Of a stretch of 23,530 nucleotides of DNA, positions 15,846 through 23,530 are shown one piece after another. Where the stretch lies: positions 1 through 23,530 of the forward strand of contig CAZITV010000021.1 in the NCBI GenBank assembly GCA_964542255.1, read 5' to 3'. Positions within the stretch are counted from its first letter, which is position 1. Each line of letters begins with the position of its first letter. This DNA comes from CAYMSF01 sp964542255 (GTDB lineage: Bacteria > Verrucomicrobiota > Lentisphaeria > Victivallales > Victivallaceae). A model generated the notes under the pieces. The model was not told where the DNA came from, searched no databases, and saw only the letters and a list, made by a program, of their open reading frames with translations. The position numbers and the translations under genes were made by a program.

Positions 15846-17645
15846 ATGATTCAATTTCAGTGCATTTATCAACTTCAAGAGCAACTTAAAACAATATATC
15901 CACAGGCCAATCTTCAAGAAAATTGGATAATTATTCCGGAAAAATGTCCTGCAGAAATGTCTGGTGACATAACTATTAACTGTTTTCGTTTAAGCAAACA
16001 ACTGAAAAGTAACCCGGAACATATTGCGAACAGTGTCGCATCATTCATGCAAAACAGTCCAGACGTAGAACTGGTTGAAAAGATTAAGGCATTTGTCAAT
16101 ATTACTCTGAAATGCGCAGCAGTCCACCGTGATTCTGTGGCGGACATTGACAGATTGCTCTGCTCTGCGACACTGCCGGCAAATCTGCAGCGCCGGATAT
16201 TGGTTGAATATTCTTCACCAAACACCAATAAACCACAGCATTTGGGTCATGTAAGAAATAACACGCTGGGGATGTCACTTGCTGCGTTATTAAAACGAGT
16301 TGGGCATCAAGTTTTTTCAATTAATTTAGTTAATGACCGCGGCATTCATATTTGTAAATCGATGCTGGCATATCAGCGTTTTGGCAATGACATTACGCCG
16401 GAATCATCGGGGATCAAAGGTGATCATCTGGTGGGAGATTTTTATGTGAAATTCAACGCAGTCTTAAAACAGGAACTGGAAGAACTACGCCATAAGCAAC
16501 CTGAATTGGCTTCAAAAAACGACGAAGAACTGTTTCTTCAAACAGAAATTGGCCAAGCCACCCAAAAAATGCTGCAGGATTGGGAGAATAATGTTCCAAG
16601 CGTTCGTGAGCTTTGGGGAAAAATGAATGGCTGGGTATTTGCCGGATTCAATGAGACATATAAACGGATGGGGATAAATTTTGACCGTACATACTTGGAG
16701 AGTGAAACCTATTTGCTGGGCAAAGATTTAGTCGCTTCAGGCTTAATTAATGGAGTTTTTTCCCGCCGTCAGGACGGTGCAGTAATTGTTGATTTGGGCA
16801 ACTTTGGGCAAAAAGTCGTACTGCGTGCAGACGGTACCAGCGTTTATATCACCCAGGATATTGGCACAACCTTAAAAAAATTCGAAGACTACTCACCTGA
16901 TTCACAAATTTGGGTAGTCGGTGACGAACAAATTCTGCATTTCAATATGCTGTTTGCTATTTTGAAAAAAATGGGATACGCCTGGGCAGAACAATTATTT
17001 CATCTTGTCTATGGAATGGTGAACCTGCCAACTGGAAAAATGAAAAGCCGCGAAGGCACAGTCGTAGATGCCGATGACCTGTTCGATGAAATGGTGGGAT
17101 TGGCAAAAGACGCGGCGGCAGAACGCAGCGGCGACGCAGTGGACAGTACTGCACTTGCTGCTCGCGCCGAGCTTATCGGGATGGGGGCGTTAAAATTCAT
17201 GCTTTTGAAATTTAATCCCAAAACAACAATGACATTTGACCCACAGGCTTCAGTTAAATTTGAAGGTGATACCGGACCATACATCCAATATGTGTGCGCC
17301 AGGATACAATCTATTGAACGCAAAGCCACGGATGCCATTAAAACTCTGACAACCCCAGTTAATTGGTCTTTGTTGCAGACAGCAGAAGAAAAAGATGTCG
17401 CGATTACTGCTTTTTTCTACCCATATACGCTGCAGGAAGCGGCAGACAAAAAAGACATTTCAGTACTGGCAGAATATCTGCTAACTTTGGCAAAATCGTT
17501 CAATCGTTTTTATCGTGAATGTCCGGTACTAACCGCCGGCGAGTTGGAATTAATCCGGGCAAGATTAGCCATTTGCCGAGCGGTTTGTGCTATTTTGACA
17601 GATGGTCTGCAAACGATGACCATTGGTGTGCCGGATGCAATGTAA
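15846..17645 (+). CDS. argS: Arginyl-tRNA synthetase
   Basis: A 599-residue class I aminoacyl-tRNA synthetase charging tRNA-Arg. The HIGH signature is HLGH at 132-135 within SSPNTNKPQHLGHVRN, a hallmark of ArgS. The KMSKS-type signature is KMKSREG near residue 397. The N-terminal Arg-tRNA synthetase additional domain is shorter and more divergent than usual (about the first 110 residues). The C-terminal anticodon-binding helical domain ends with GLQTMTIGVPDAM, matching the family end. AGGTG lies about eight bases before the ATG. The lpxL-like gene 2 starts 17 bases after the stop. This is an essential housekeeping gene and only one copy is in the window. Confidence 0.96.
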   Translation: MIQFQCIYQLQEQLKTIYPQANLQENWIIIPEKCPAEMSGDITINCFRLSKQLKSNPEHIANSVASFMQNSPDVELVEKIKAFVNITLKCAAVHRDSVADIDRLLCSATLPANLQRRILVEYSSPNTNKPQHLGHVRNNTLGMSLAALLKRVGHQVFSINLVNDRGIHICKSMLAYQRFGNDITPESSGIKGDHLVGDFYVKFNAVLKQELEELRHKQPELASKNDEELFLQTEIGQATQKMLQDWENNVPSVRELWGKMNGWVFAGFNETYKRMGINFDRTYLESETYLLGKDLVASGLINGVFSRRQDGAVIVDLGNFGQKVVLRADGTSVYITQDIGTTLKKFEDYSPDSQIWVVGDEQILHFNMLFAILKKMGYAWAEQLFHLVYGMVNLPTGKMKSREGTVVDADDLFDEMVGLAKDAAAERSGDAVDSTALAARAELIGMGALKFMLLKFNPKTTMTFDPQASVKFEGDTGPYIQYVCARIQSIERKATDAIKTLTTPVNWSLLQTAEEKDVAITAFFYPYTLQEAADKKDISVLAEYLLTLAKSFNRFYRECPVLTAGELELIRARLAICRAVCAILTDGLQTMTIGVPDAM

Positions 17646-17662
17646 TTCTGGATTTGTTGGCA

Positions 17663-18622
17663 ATGAAAAATAATAGTCACAAGCGAAAACGCGTTAAGGG
17701 TAATTTGCGCATTATCCTTGAGTTTATACCGTTCTTTATTTTATATAAAATGATTCAGTGGATGAGCTTGAAATCGGCATACCGTTTGAGCCGATGGATA
17801 TTTTATCTGCTGTTTATCATTGACCGTAAACACCGCAATCGCGCAATAAAGCATATTTTACATGCCAACGTTGCCACTGAACCGGCTCTGGCAAAAAGTA
17901 TTGCACTCAAATCATTCTTCAGTTTTTCTCAACTGCTAGTGGAAATCATCAAGATGAATCAACTATATTCATCTGATAAGATTAAGCGCAGCGGTAATCC
18001 TGAAACAGTGCAGCAGGTTTTTGGCACGAAAGGTGAAAACCTAAATGTAATTATCGTTACTGCGCATTACGGCAATTGGGAAGTTGCCGGCACCGGCTAT
18101 GCGGATATTTCCGGCATACCGATGGTTTCGATCATGCGGCCTTTTGCCAATTATTTGGTGGGTAAATACATTTTAAGAAATCGAGAATCAGGTTCGCATA
18201 CCAGCGTCAGCAAAACACATGGTGTCAAAGAGCTGTTCAAAGCACTAAAATCGGGAAAAACCATTGCGATTTTAGCTGACCAGCATGCAAGCTCAGGCGA
18301 AGGAATTGAAACCACGTTTTTTGGTCAACCGTGCCGTACTCACGCCACACCGGCACTGCTGCACCTAAAAACCGGTGTGCCAATTATGCCGGAGGTAACC
18401 CGGCGCCTGGATAACAATTTTGGTTTTGAGTTCTACAGTGGAGAATTAATTCGTTACACTCCAACAGGCGACAAACAACATGACGTCAAAGTCATTACGC
18501 AAATGTTTACCACGGCGCTAGAAAAAATGATTGCAGAAAAGCCGGAACAGTGGATGTGGGTACATCGCCGCTGGCTAAATATCCATCGTGACAGAAAAAA
18601 GAATCACAACCAGTCAAACTGA
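17663..18622 (+). CDS. LpxL/HtrB-family lipid A acyltransferase (paralogue 2)
   Basis: A 319-residue paralogue of the protein at 386-1297. The catalytic motif is His135-X4-Glu140 (HYGNWE), and long blocks are nearly shared: SFSQLLVEIIK, SIMRPF, ADQHA, TFFGQPC, LHLKTG, ALEKMIAEKPEQW and HRRWLNIHR. A basic N-terminus and a hydrophobic stretch (about 17-53) give the membrane anchor. I set the start at the ATG 17663, just after argS. The frame is open further upstream but would overlap argS by more than 120 bases. The binding site is weak, so translation may depend on coupling to argS. The basic, Asn-rich C-terminal tail (DRKKNHNQSN) is absent from paralogue 1. The pair presumably adds two different secondary acyl chains to lipid A. 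Confidence 0.9.
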   Translation: MKNNSHKRKRVKGNLRIILEFIPFFILYKMIQWMSLKSAYRLSRWIFYLLFIIDRKHRNRAIKHILHANVATEPALAKSIALKSFFSFSQLLVEIIKMNQLYSSDKIKRSGNPETVQQVFGTKGENLNVIIVTAHYGNWEVAGTGYADISGIPMVSIMRPFANYLVGKYILRNRESGSHTSVSKTHGVKELFKALKSGKTIAILADQHASSGEGIETTFFGQPCRTHATPALLHLKTGVPIMPEVTRRLDNNFGFEFYSGELIRYTPTGDKQHDVKVITQMFTTALEKMIAEKPEQWMWVHRRWLNIHRDRKKNHNQSN

Positions 18623-18664
18623 AACACCAATAACAACAGGATTGCGTTTTTTTAATTCAATGCG

Positions 18665-18681
18665 GGTGCCGCAACGGTACC
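18665..18681. repeat. Hairpin between convergent genes
   Basis: GGTGCCG and CGGTACC form a 7-base stem (one G-T wobble) with a 3-base loop in the 78-base gap between lpxL-like gene 2 and the M50 fusion gene. It lacks a T tract on either side, so termination is uncertain. A T7 run (about 18645) precedes it on the plus strand. Confidence 0.3.
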
Positions 18682-18700
18682 GGCGGTTTGTCCAGCATGG

Positions 18701-20827
18701 TCAGAAAGACAATTCCTTCAGCAGCGTAGAGAATGTATTCCGCAGAATGGTGCCGCCGACAGATGAGTATTTTCTTAACCAAATCGTCCCGGTGCGTCCT
18801 GCCGCTGGAATATCCGGTTTACGGTCAAATTCAATATCAATGCGGTAATGGGGCTCTAACGGCATAAAGGTATTTTGTTCATCACTGGGATAGCAGGTAA
18901 TTTTTCCACCAAAAATGTGCAGTAACGGTGACGGCGGTAATACTACCGGGGAAGGTGTCACCGGTGAAACTATTTTTCCGGAAAAGCTGCCCGGCATATC
19001 AGTCAAAGCAATGGATACATGCTCATTGCCGTTAATCTTTTTTAGTTCTGCTTCGGGGATATAAGCAGTAACAATCATTTTGTCAGGATTGAATATTTCT
19101 CCGATAATTTCGCCTTTACGCAGCCATTTGCCCTGCTTTAGGTGGCGGTCATAAAGCGCCAGCACCCCATCAATAGGGCTATAGAATTCCAGTGAATTAA
19201 GTTTGTGTTTGAACTCTTTTACCGTATTTTCAGCATTGCGTTTTGCTTGAAGCTTGATTTGGGTTTGTCCCAGGGTTGTAATACTGCTTTGTGCTGAATC
19301 CAGCTCAAAATCGCATATTTCCAGTTCCAGTTGACTCTCACGCAGTGTCCATCCAATTGCTGGGTTGTATTGTGTCATTACCTTTTGACCGAGCTTAACC
19401 TGATTGCCATCATCAAAATAGAGCATTTCCAGATATCCGTCATTTTTGGCGTAAAGCAGTGTGGTCTGTGCCGGCTTGATTTCGCAGGGTAGAGAAATAT
19501 TCCACGGTAACGGTAAAAACAGTGCCAACAGTACAGCACAGGTTCCAATCATAGAAGACAGGGCATTTCTTTTTTTAATTTTATTTTTCAGTAACTTAAT
19601 CATTTTATATTCCGCCATAAACGGTTTAATTATTAACAGCCAAATCTCCAAGACTAACAGTAATATACCCAGTGTTTTAGTAAACTGAAAGTAAACAATT
19701 AAAATAATTGAAGTATAAAGGAATATTCGGTAAAGGAACGACGCAATGCCAAAGAAAATCAGAAAGGCTTTTTTTATTCCGCGGGTGTTGTCATTATTAG
19801 TATATTCGATGCCAAAACAGTAGTGTCTGAAGTTTTCACGGATACGCTCGATGCTGCGTGACTGCAGATTATCAATATTAACTACATCCATTAATAGATA
19901 GTAACCATCGTAGCGTATGAACGGATTGCCGTTAATCAATACCGTGTTAATGATACTGACCGCAAAAATATAATATGCTACCGATTGCGTGACACCAGGT
20001 CCCGAGTATGCCCAAACCAATGCAGCCCAACCGCCAATCAGTAATTCGCTGATGATGCCGGCACTGTCTATCCAAAAGCGGCTCTTCCTGCTGGGAATTC
20101 GCCATGAATCGGTTAAATCAGTATAAAGGCGCGGGAAAAAAATAATAAATGCGACCCCCATACGTCTGACACGGATACCGCAGGCTTTGGCTGTATAAGC
20201 GTGGGCAAATTCATGCACAAATTTGATGAGAACAATTGCCAGTGAGTAGCGGATTAACCCTTGCAGGTTAATGGTACCCAATAAGTCGGCGGTGAACTTG
20301 TGCCAACCAGTAATCAGTGAAATATAACCGCTGACCGCGATGACCGTGATAAACATGAGCGTCCACCAATTGAAAATTTGAGTCACTACGCCAATGGTAC
20401 GGGCCAGCAGTCTGTCTGGTTTTAAAATTGGCACTTTAAAGAATAGATAAGTGTTCAGCAGCATATGTATGAATGCACGCCGTTTGGCTTCGCGGAACTT
20501 TAGCATTTTTTCTTCAGTAACATGATAAATTGGCAGCATTAAATTGCTTTGGTGGAGGAAATTAAGTATGCGCAGCACCTTGTCTTTTTTGCAGTGAATT
20601 CCGCGCAGACATAATTTTTCAATAAACGCATCTACCTCGCAATTTTCTGAAATAGTGCCAATAATGCTGTGGTCTTCGCCGCTGATACGGAAATATTTAT
20701 CGCTAACAGGGTCGAAAATAATCCAATTAGGTTTGCCGTTTGAATCTGGTTCACCTTTGAAGATTTCCAAATCCGTGCGCAGTTCACCCGTGAAATGTTT
20801 TTTTTCGGGTTGTTTGTCCTCGCTCAT
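18701..20827 (-). CDS. PqqD-like / M50 site-2 protease / HlyD fusion protein
   Basis: A 708-residue polytopic membrane protein made of three parts. Residues about 18-100 resemble a PqqD-like peptide-binding winged-helix domain (NWIIFDPVSDKYFRISGED). Residues about 120-445 form a membrane domain with an intact M50 (site-2 protease) active site: HEFAH at 205-209 and NPFIRYDG at 301-308, whose Asp307 is the likely third zinc ligand. Residues about 446-700 are a HlyD-type periplasmic adaptor: barrel-sandwich halves around 455-490 and 545-580 flank a short coiled coil (about 495-545), then a beta domain. I chose the ATG at 20825-20827, with CGGAG five bases upstream. It lies 11 bases after the GAF-HlyD gene. 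Such fusions are annotated as M50 peptidase or HlyD-family proteins and their substrate is generally unknown. It may be an adaptor that uses the M50 fold as membrane platform, or a processing protease. Confidence 0.82.
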   Translation of the reverse strand: MSEDKQPEKKHFTGELRTDLEIFKGEPDSNGKPNWIIFDPVSDKYFRISGEDHSIIGTISENCEVDAFIEKLCLRGIHCKKDKVLRILNFLHQSNLMLPIYHVTEEKMLKFREAKRRAFIHMLLNTYLFFKVPILKPDRLLARTIGVVTQIFNWWTLMFITVIAVSGYISLITGWHKFTADLLGTINLQGLIRYSLAIVLIKFVHEFAHAYTAKACGIRVRRMGVAFIIFFPRLYTDLTDSWRIPSRKSRFWIDSAGIISELLIGGWAALVWAYSGPGVTQSVAYYIFAVSIINTVLINGNPFIRYDGYYLLMDVVNIDNLQSRSIERIRENFRHYCFGIEYTNNDNTRGIKKAFLIFFGIASFLYRIFLYTSIILIVYFQFTKTLGILLLVLEIWLLIIKPFMAEYKMIKLLKNKIKKRNALSSMIGTCAVLLALFLPLPWNISLPCEIKPAQTTLLYAKNDGYLEMLYFDDGNQVKLGQKVMTQYNPAIGWTLRESQLELEICDFELDSAQSSITTLGQTQIKLQAKRNAENTVKEFKHKLNSLEFYSPIDGVLALYDRHLKQGKWLRKGEIIGEIFNPDKMIVTAYIPEAELKKINGNEHVSIALTDMPGSFSGKIVSPVTPSPVVLPPSPLLHIFGGKITCYPSDEQNTFMPLEPHYRIDIEFDRKPDIPAAGRTGTIWLRKYSSVGGTILRNTFSTLLKELSF

Positions 20828-20838
20828 ACTGCTCCGCG

Positions 20839-22251
20839 TTATATCCTGCGCCACCAGAGTACCAAATTGCGGAATAAATAGTAACCAAGGCTTACTCGGG
20901 CTCCGGATACTCTGGCCACACCACGCATCCCGCAAATTAATTCACTCTGTTGTGACTGGTTTAATTCAAGTCGGATTTGGTAGCAGTAAGTCTTTTTTTC
21001 AGTCAAGGTTGGTTTTGGGCTGGTGGCGATAATTGTCCCTACTATCGGCATTTCCGGTTTAGCGTGCAGATACATCGTTATCTTGCAGTCCGGTCCAAGT
21101 ACTGATGCGTTTTGTTCGTCAATTAAAACCATTGCATGGAGATTGCCAGTGGTCAAAACTTCAAAGAGCTTGTCACCGGCGCGTACAGCCTTTCCTTCAA
21201 GTTTGTCTTTTTCACCAATACTTAAAATACCATTCTGTTCTGCCTTGATTAAGCTCTTTACAATATACCATTTATTTCTGGTGATGCTGATTTCTGATTT
21301 TTCTTTTTGCAGTTCCAGCAACCTTACTTCACCGCGTTTGCTGATATCTTTAAAAGATTGTTGTTGTACCAAATCTAACTGCGCGGAAGTTTTGTTGAAA
21401 ATGTTTACAGCCCCGGCTAAATCAAATTCCCGTTCGTTTGTATCGTATGCCAGCACTTTATCTCCGGCTTTTACAGTATCTCCGTTTTTCATAAAACATT
21501 TTGCAATAATACCATCAAATGGTGCATAATAATTGTTTTCTTTGGCAGGTACAATCTCAAAATCGGCAGAAACACTTTGGCTGACCCGTACCGCAAACAT
21601 CGCAATAAAAAATACGATCGCAATTATTACCGCCAGCTTTGATGGTTTAAGCCAATTGCTGCGGTTTAATTCATGATGAATAAGTTTGCGTCTGCCATCT
21701 TTCAGTAACAACGCCAGCGCTTCGCCATAATGCTGGCAGATGAGCGGCAGCAAACTGCCGGCGCTGTTCATATTAACATCATTGGTGTATTCGAGCACCC
21801 AAATAAAAGGTTTCTGATGCCCCCCCTTGCCGGTGTGCGCTACAGGAATCGGCATTAGCAGTAATTGCCGGTCATAACCGGAAAAGTATTCCAGTGCGTC
21901 AAAAGCGCCTCGCCTCGCCTTAATCTCTTCCAGCAAGGCTACAGTCGGCATCGTTAGCTTTTCTAAATGGCTAAACGGCTGAACAAGATTGACTAAATTA
22001 ATACAATATTCAGTATTCGCGTTTACTTCCGGTTGTCCCATAACTGCCAGAATCTTGGGCCAGCCGGAACGAATGTCAACCAGCGATGCCCTGACGTATG
22101 GTGATACTATCCTGCTGTTGTTGACTATATGAATTGCCAATTCGTCCAGCGAATGTTTGTCGAAAGCTTCGTGCCCAAGTCTTAAAACAGCGGAAAGTGC
22201 GTTAACTTTTCCACGCAATGACAAAACTTCTTTGTCGCTCTTATCATTCAT
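20839..22251 (-). CDS. GAF-like / TM / HlyD-type adaptor fusion
   Basis: A 470-residue protein. About 200 N-terminal residues form a cytosolic GAF-like domain: helix near 10-50, RASLVDIRSG, YDRQLLLMPIP, a WVLEY strand and a long helix near 165-190. One transmembrane helix follows (about 205-223). The periplasmic part is HlyD-like: barrel-sandwich halves near 235-270 (YYAPFDGIIAKCFMKNGDTVKAGDKV) and 340-375 surround a short coiled coil, followed by beta domains. The end LGYYLFRNLVLWWRRI is aromatic and basic. The start is the ATG at 22249-22251; the binding site is weak. It is 20 bases after the adaptor gene and 11 bases before the M50 fusion gene. The GAF assignment is by fold pattern and is less sure than the HlyD part. 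Confidence 0.75.
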   Translation of the reverse strand: MNDKSDKEVLSLRGKVNALSAVLRLGHEAFDKHSLDELAIHIVNNSRIVSPYVRASLVDIRSGWPKILAVMGQPEVNANTEYCINLVNLVQPFSHLEKLTMPTVALLEEIKARRGAFDALEYFSGYDRQLLLMPIPVAHTGKGGHQKPFIWVLEYTNDVNMNSAGSLLPLICQHYGEALALLLKDGRRKLIHHELNRSNWLKPSKLAVIIAIVFFIAMFAVRVSQSVSADFEIVPAKENNYYAPFDGIIAKCFMKNGDTVKAGDKVLAYDTNEREFDLAGAVNIFNKTSAQLDLVQQQSFKDISKRGEVRLLELQKEKSEISITRNKWYIVKSLIKAEQNGILSIGEKDKLEGKAVRAGDKLFEVLTTGNLHAMVLIDEQNASVLGPDCKITMYLHAKPEMPIVGTIIATSPKPTLTEKKTYCYQIRLELNQSQQSELICGMRGVARVSGARVSLGYYLFRNLVLWWRRI

Positions 22252-22271
22252 AATACTACTTCGCTTTTCCG

Positions 22272-23045
22272 TTATTTTTTTCTGAGCAATTTCCCGGACA
22301 TTCCGGCGGTAAGTTGATGATTTTTGTTGTTGAGCAGTACCTTGATTTCAAAGGTGCGGCTGCCAGGCTCAATTTCGCCAGAAATGGTGTGAATAGTGCC
22401 TTCGTGCTCAGTTTTAGTTTCATCAACCACAATCTTCATCTTCATGCCCAGTTTGACTGTGGTAATGTCTTCAGACGGTAAATGCATTACAGCGAGCAGT
22501 TGGTTGTCATCTATTACGCTGAAAATCGGCTGACCAACCCGGATAAACTCGTGTTCTTGAACCTGCTTCTTTACTAATCTGCCGCCGAATGGTGCCGTCA
22601 ATTTACAGGCGTTCAGATCCAGTTCTGCCATTTTCATATTTGCTACCGCAAAATTCAATTTTGAGACGCTGACATCTTTATCTAATTCGCTTTTTTCCAA
22701 TTCCTGCATTCCTTGAATGCCTTTTTTATACATATCCATATTGCGCTGGTAGCTTTTATCGGAAAACTGCACGCCGGATTCAGCTTCAAGCTTTGCTGCC
22801 TTAGCCCTTTCTAATTTCTGCATATAGGCACGGTCGTCCAGTTTCGCAATAACATCGCCCTGTTTAAATATTTCACCTTCTTCAAAAAAGTATCCCTTTA
22901 CCGAACTGTCAACTTCCGCTGAAATTACCGCTTGTCTGAACGGAAATAGCACTGCTTTGACTGTCAACTCATTCGGTTCCGCCGCAAAAACACATAGCGG
23001 TAACAGTACCGCGATAAAGTTTAATACCGTCGTTTTTGATAACAT
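22272..23045 (-). CDS. Secreted HlyD/RND-type periplasmic adaptor
   Basis: A 257-residue periplasmic adaptor (membrane fusion protein). A signal peptide (residues 1-21, LPLCVFA before AEPNE) has no lipobox, so the protein is secreted rather than lipidated. The first barrel-sandwich half (about 40-72, GYFFEEGEIFKQGDVIAKLDD) leads into a coiled-coil hairpin (about 74-147). The second half is LTAPFGGRLVKKQVQEHEFI (about 149-168), followed by a beta-barrel domain ending QLTAGMSGKLLRKK. At 257 residues it is short for the family (often 350-400) because the membrane-proximal domain is missing. I chose the ATG at 23043-23045, seven bases after a strong GGAGG; the frame is open 37 codons further but without support. 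First gene of the three-gene operon. Confidence 0.85.
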   Translation of the reverse strand: MLSKTTVLNFIAVLLPLCVFAAEPNELTVKAVLFPFRQAVISAEVDSSVKGYFFEEGEIFKQGDVIAKLDDRAYMQKLERAKAAKLEAESGVQFSDKSYQRNMDMYKKGIQGMQELEKSELDKDVSVSKLNFAVANMKMAELDLNACKLTAPFGGRLVKKQVQEHEFIRVGQPIFSVIDDNQLLAVMHLPSEDITTVKLGMKMKIVVDETKTEHEGTIHTISGEIEPGSRTFEIKVLLNNKNHQLTAGMSGKLLRKK

Positions 23046-23134
23046 CCACCCACCTCCAAATAAATTCTTAATCATTGACTTTACCATATGATTTTTTGAG
23101 ACGTATTTAAAATCTGTTTCATGCGCAACAACAA

Positions 23135-23163
23135 AACATACCACAAAATTTATCATAAATCAA
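23135..23163 (-). promoter_or_regulatory. Candidate promoter of the adaptor operon
   Basis: On the minus strand, TTGATT (complement of 23158-23163) and TATGTT (complement of 23135-23140) are separated by exactly 17 bases. The leader before the start codon at 23045 would be about 80 bases. Confidence 0.4.
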
Positions 23164-23167
23164 CATA

Positions 23168-23205
23168 AATAGTACTATTATGCAGAGTTAAATTGATTAT
23201 TTAAC
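23168..23205. promoter_or_regulatory. Two dyads just upstream of the adaptor-operon promoter
   Basis: AATAGTACTATT (23168-23179) is a perfect 12-base palindrome ending five bases before the -35 box. GTTAAAT (23187-23193) and ATTTAAC (23199-23205) form a second 7-base inverted repeat with a 5-base spacer, extendable by CAG/CTG after one mismatch. The positions suit activator or repressor sites. Confidence 0.35.
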
Positions 23206-23530
23206 GCTGAGCAGCACTCCAATAATTTTTAATGACAATGGAATTTTGAGAATTGCTTGTGGATATCGACAAATGTCTGTTATACATATAACGAGTATTT
23301 ATGGCAATAATTGGCACCAAAGATTAATTGGCCGTCTAGCGAGGTTGGCAATTTTGGTAGATCAACATATCTGGATTTAATATCTGATGCACTGCGCAAC
23401 TGAAATACAGAACTTGCCGCATTTTTATTTTATAATTCAGACAATACGGATATCGTCAGGCAGTCGGAACAAATAAGATGAACCCGCCAAAAGTCGGTCG
23501 CTGCTTTTTGCGTCTCAACATAAGTCCTTA

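Larger units (their letters stand above)
23046..23530. other. Spacer upstream of the adaptor operon
   Basis: A 485-base AT-rich region to the window edge. It holds the operon promoter and two dyads (listed separately), a GTTATA-CA-TATAAC palindrome at 23279-23292 and several TTGGC copies between 23310 and 23357. On the minus strand, short open frames at 23456-23521 and 23336-23422 look degenerate rather than functional. I see no clear gene or RNA. Confidence 0.5.

Noticed and set aside
17519..17662. 48-codon N-terminal extension of lpxL-like gene 2
   Set aside because: It overlaps the C-terminal coding region of argS in another frame and does not look like the paralogue's N-terminus; the ATG at 17663 matches family length.
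20828..20935. 36-codon extension of the M50 fusion protein
   Set aside because: It overlaps the end of the GAF-HlyD gene. The ATG at 20827 has a good CGGAG site and an 11-base spacing.
21023..21529. 168-codon plus-strand frame opposite the GAF-HlyD gene
   Set aside because: Shadow frame; the real gene is supported by HlyD modules and operon spacing.
23046..23156. 37-codon extension of the periplasmic adaptor
   Set aside because: It would bury the signal peptide inside the protein and cover the GGAGG that fits the ATG at 23045.
23479..23530. Open frame starting ATG at 23479 and running off the right edge
   Set aside because: Only 17 codons with no convincing binding site and no recognisable sequence; not supportable as a gene.

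Overview
The window looks like a contig piece from a Gram-negative bacterium with AT-rich DNA. Two lipid A-type acyltransferases, an AsmA-like protein, a lipoprotein and periplasmic adaptors all imply an outer membrane. The mix of an HIS6-like (eukaryotic-type) HisA, TadE/TadG-like pseudopilins with no Tad motor nearby, and an M50/HlyD fusion makes me favour the Planctomycetes-Verrucomicrobia-Lentisphaerae group, perhaps Lentisphaerota. That placement is inference from gene content. No rRNA, tRNA, CRISPR array, transposase or phage gene was seen. A run of 100 N (11314-11413) is an assembly gap, so the two genes touching it must not be read as one.

Layout. Bases 1-63 hold the first 21 codons of a minus-strand gene that leaves the window. 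A divergent spacer leads to lpxL-like gene 1 (386-1297, +). Convergent to it is a tight minus-strand set: eukaryotic-type hisA, an M24 metallopeptidase and glycerate kinase. Upstream lie a gene remnant, a probable terminator and a 1264-residue AsmA-like protein (4655-8449). Then come three Tad-like pseudopilin genes (8740-11790, broken by the N gap), a hydrophobic open frame without a usual start codon, and a short RNase II/R-family ribonuclease (12026-13501).

After a long divergent spacer the plus strand carries a small lipoprotein with its own terminator, then a probable operon manA - argS - lpxL-like gene 2. Facing it is a minus-strand operon of three adaptor-type proteins (23045 down to 18701): a secreted HlyD/RND-type adaptor, a GAF-like/TM/HlyD fusion, and a PqqD-like/M50 protease/HlyD fusion.

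How they fit together. Most genes are housekeeping or envelope maintenance: lipid A acylation, AsmA-like envelope transport, mannose-6-phosphate metabolism, tRNA charging, RNA decay. The most unusual part is the three-gene adaptor operon. It combines periplasmic adaptor modules with an intact site-2-protease active site and a peptide-binding-like PqqD domain, yet shows no pump, ABC transporter or outer-membrane channel. It has a plausible promoter with two dyads just upstream. Secondary points of interest are the HIS6-like HisA, the two LpxL paralogues, and short degenerate open frames with related 3' ends in the spacers.
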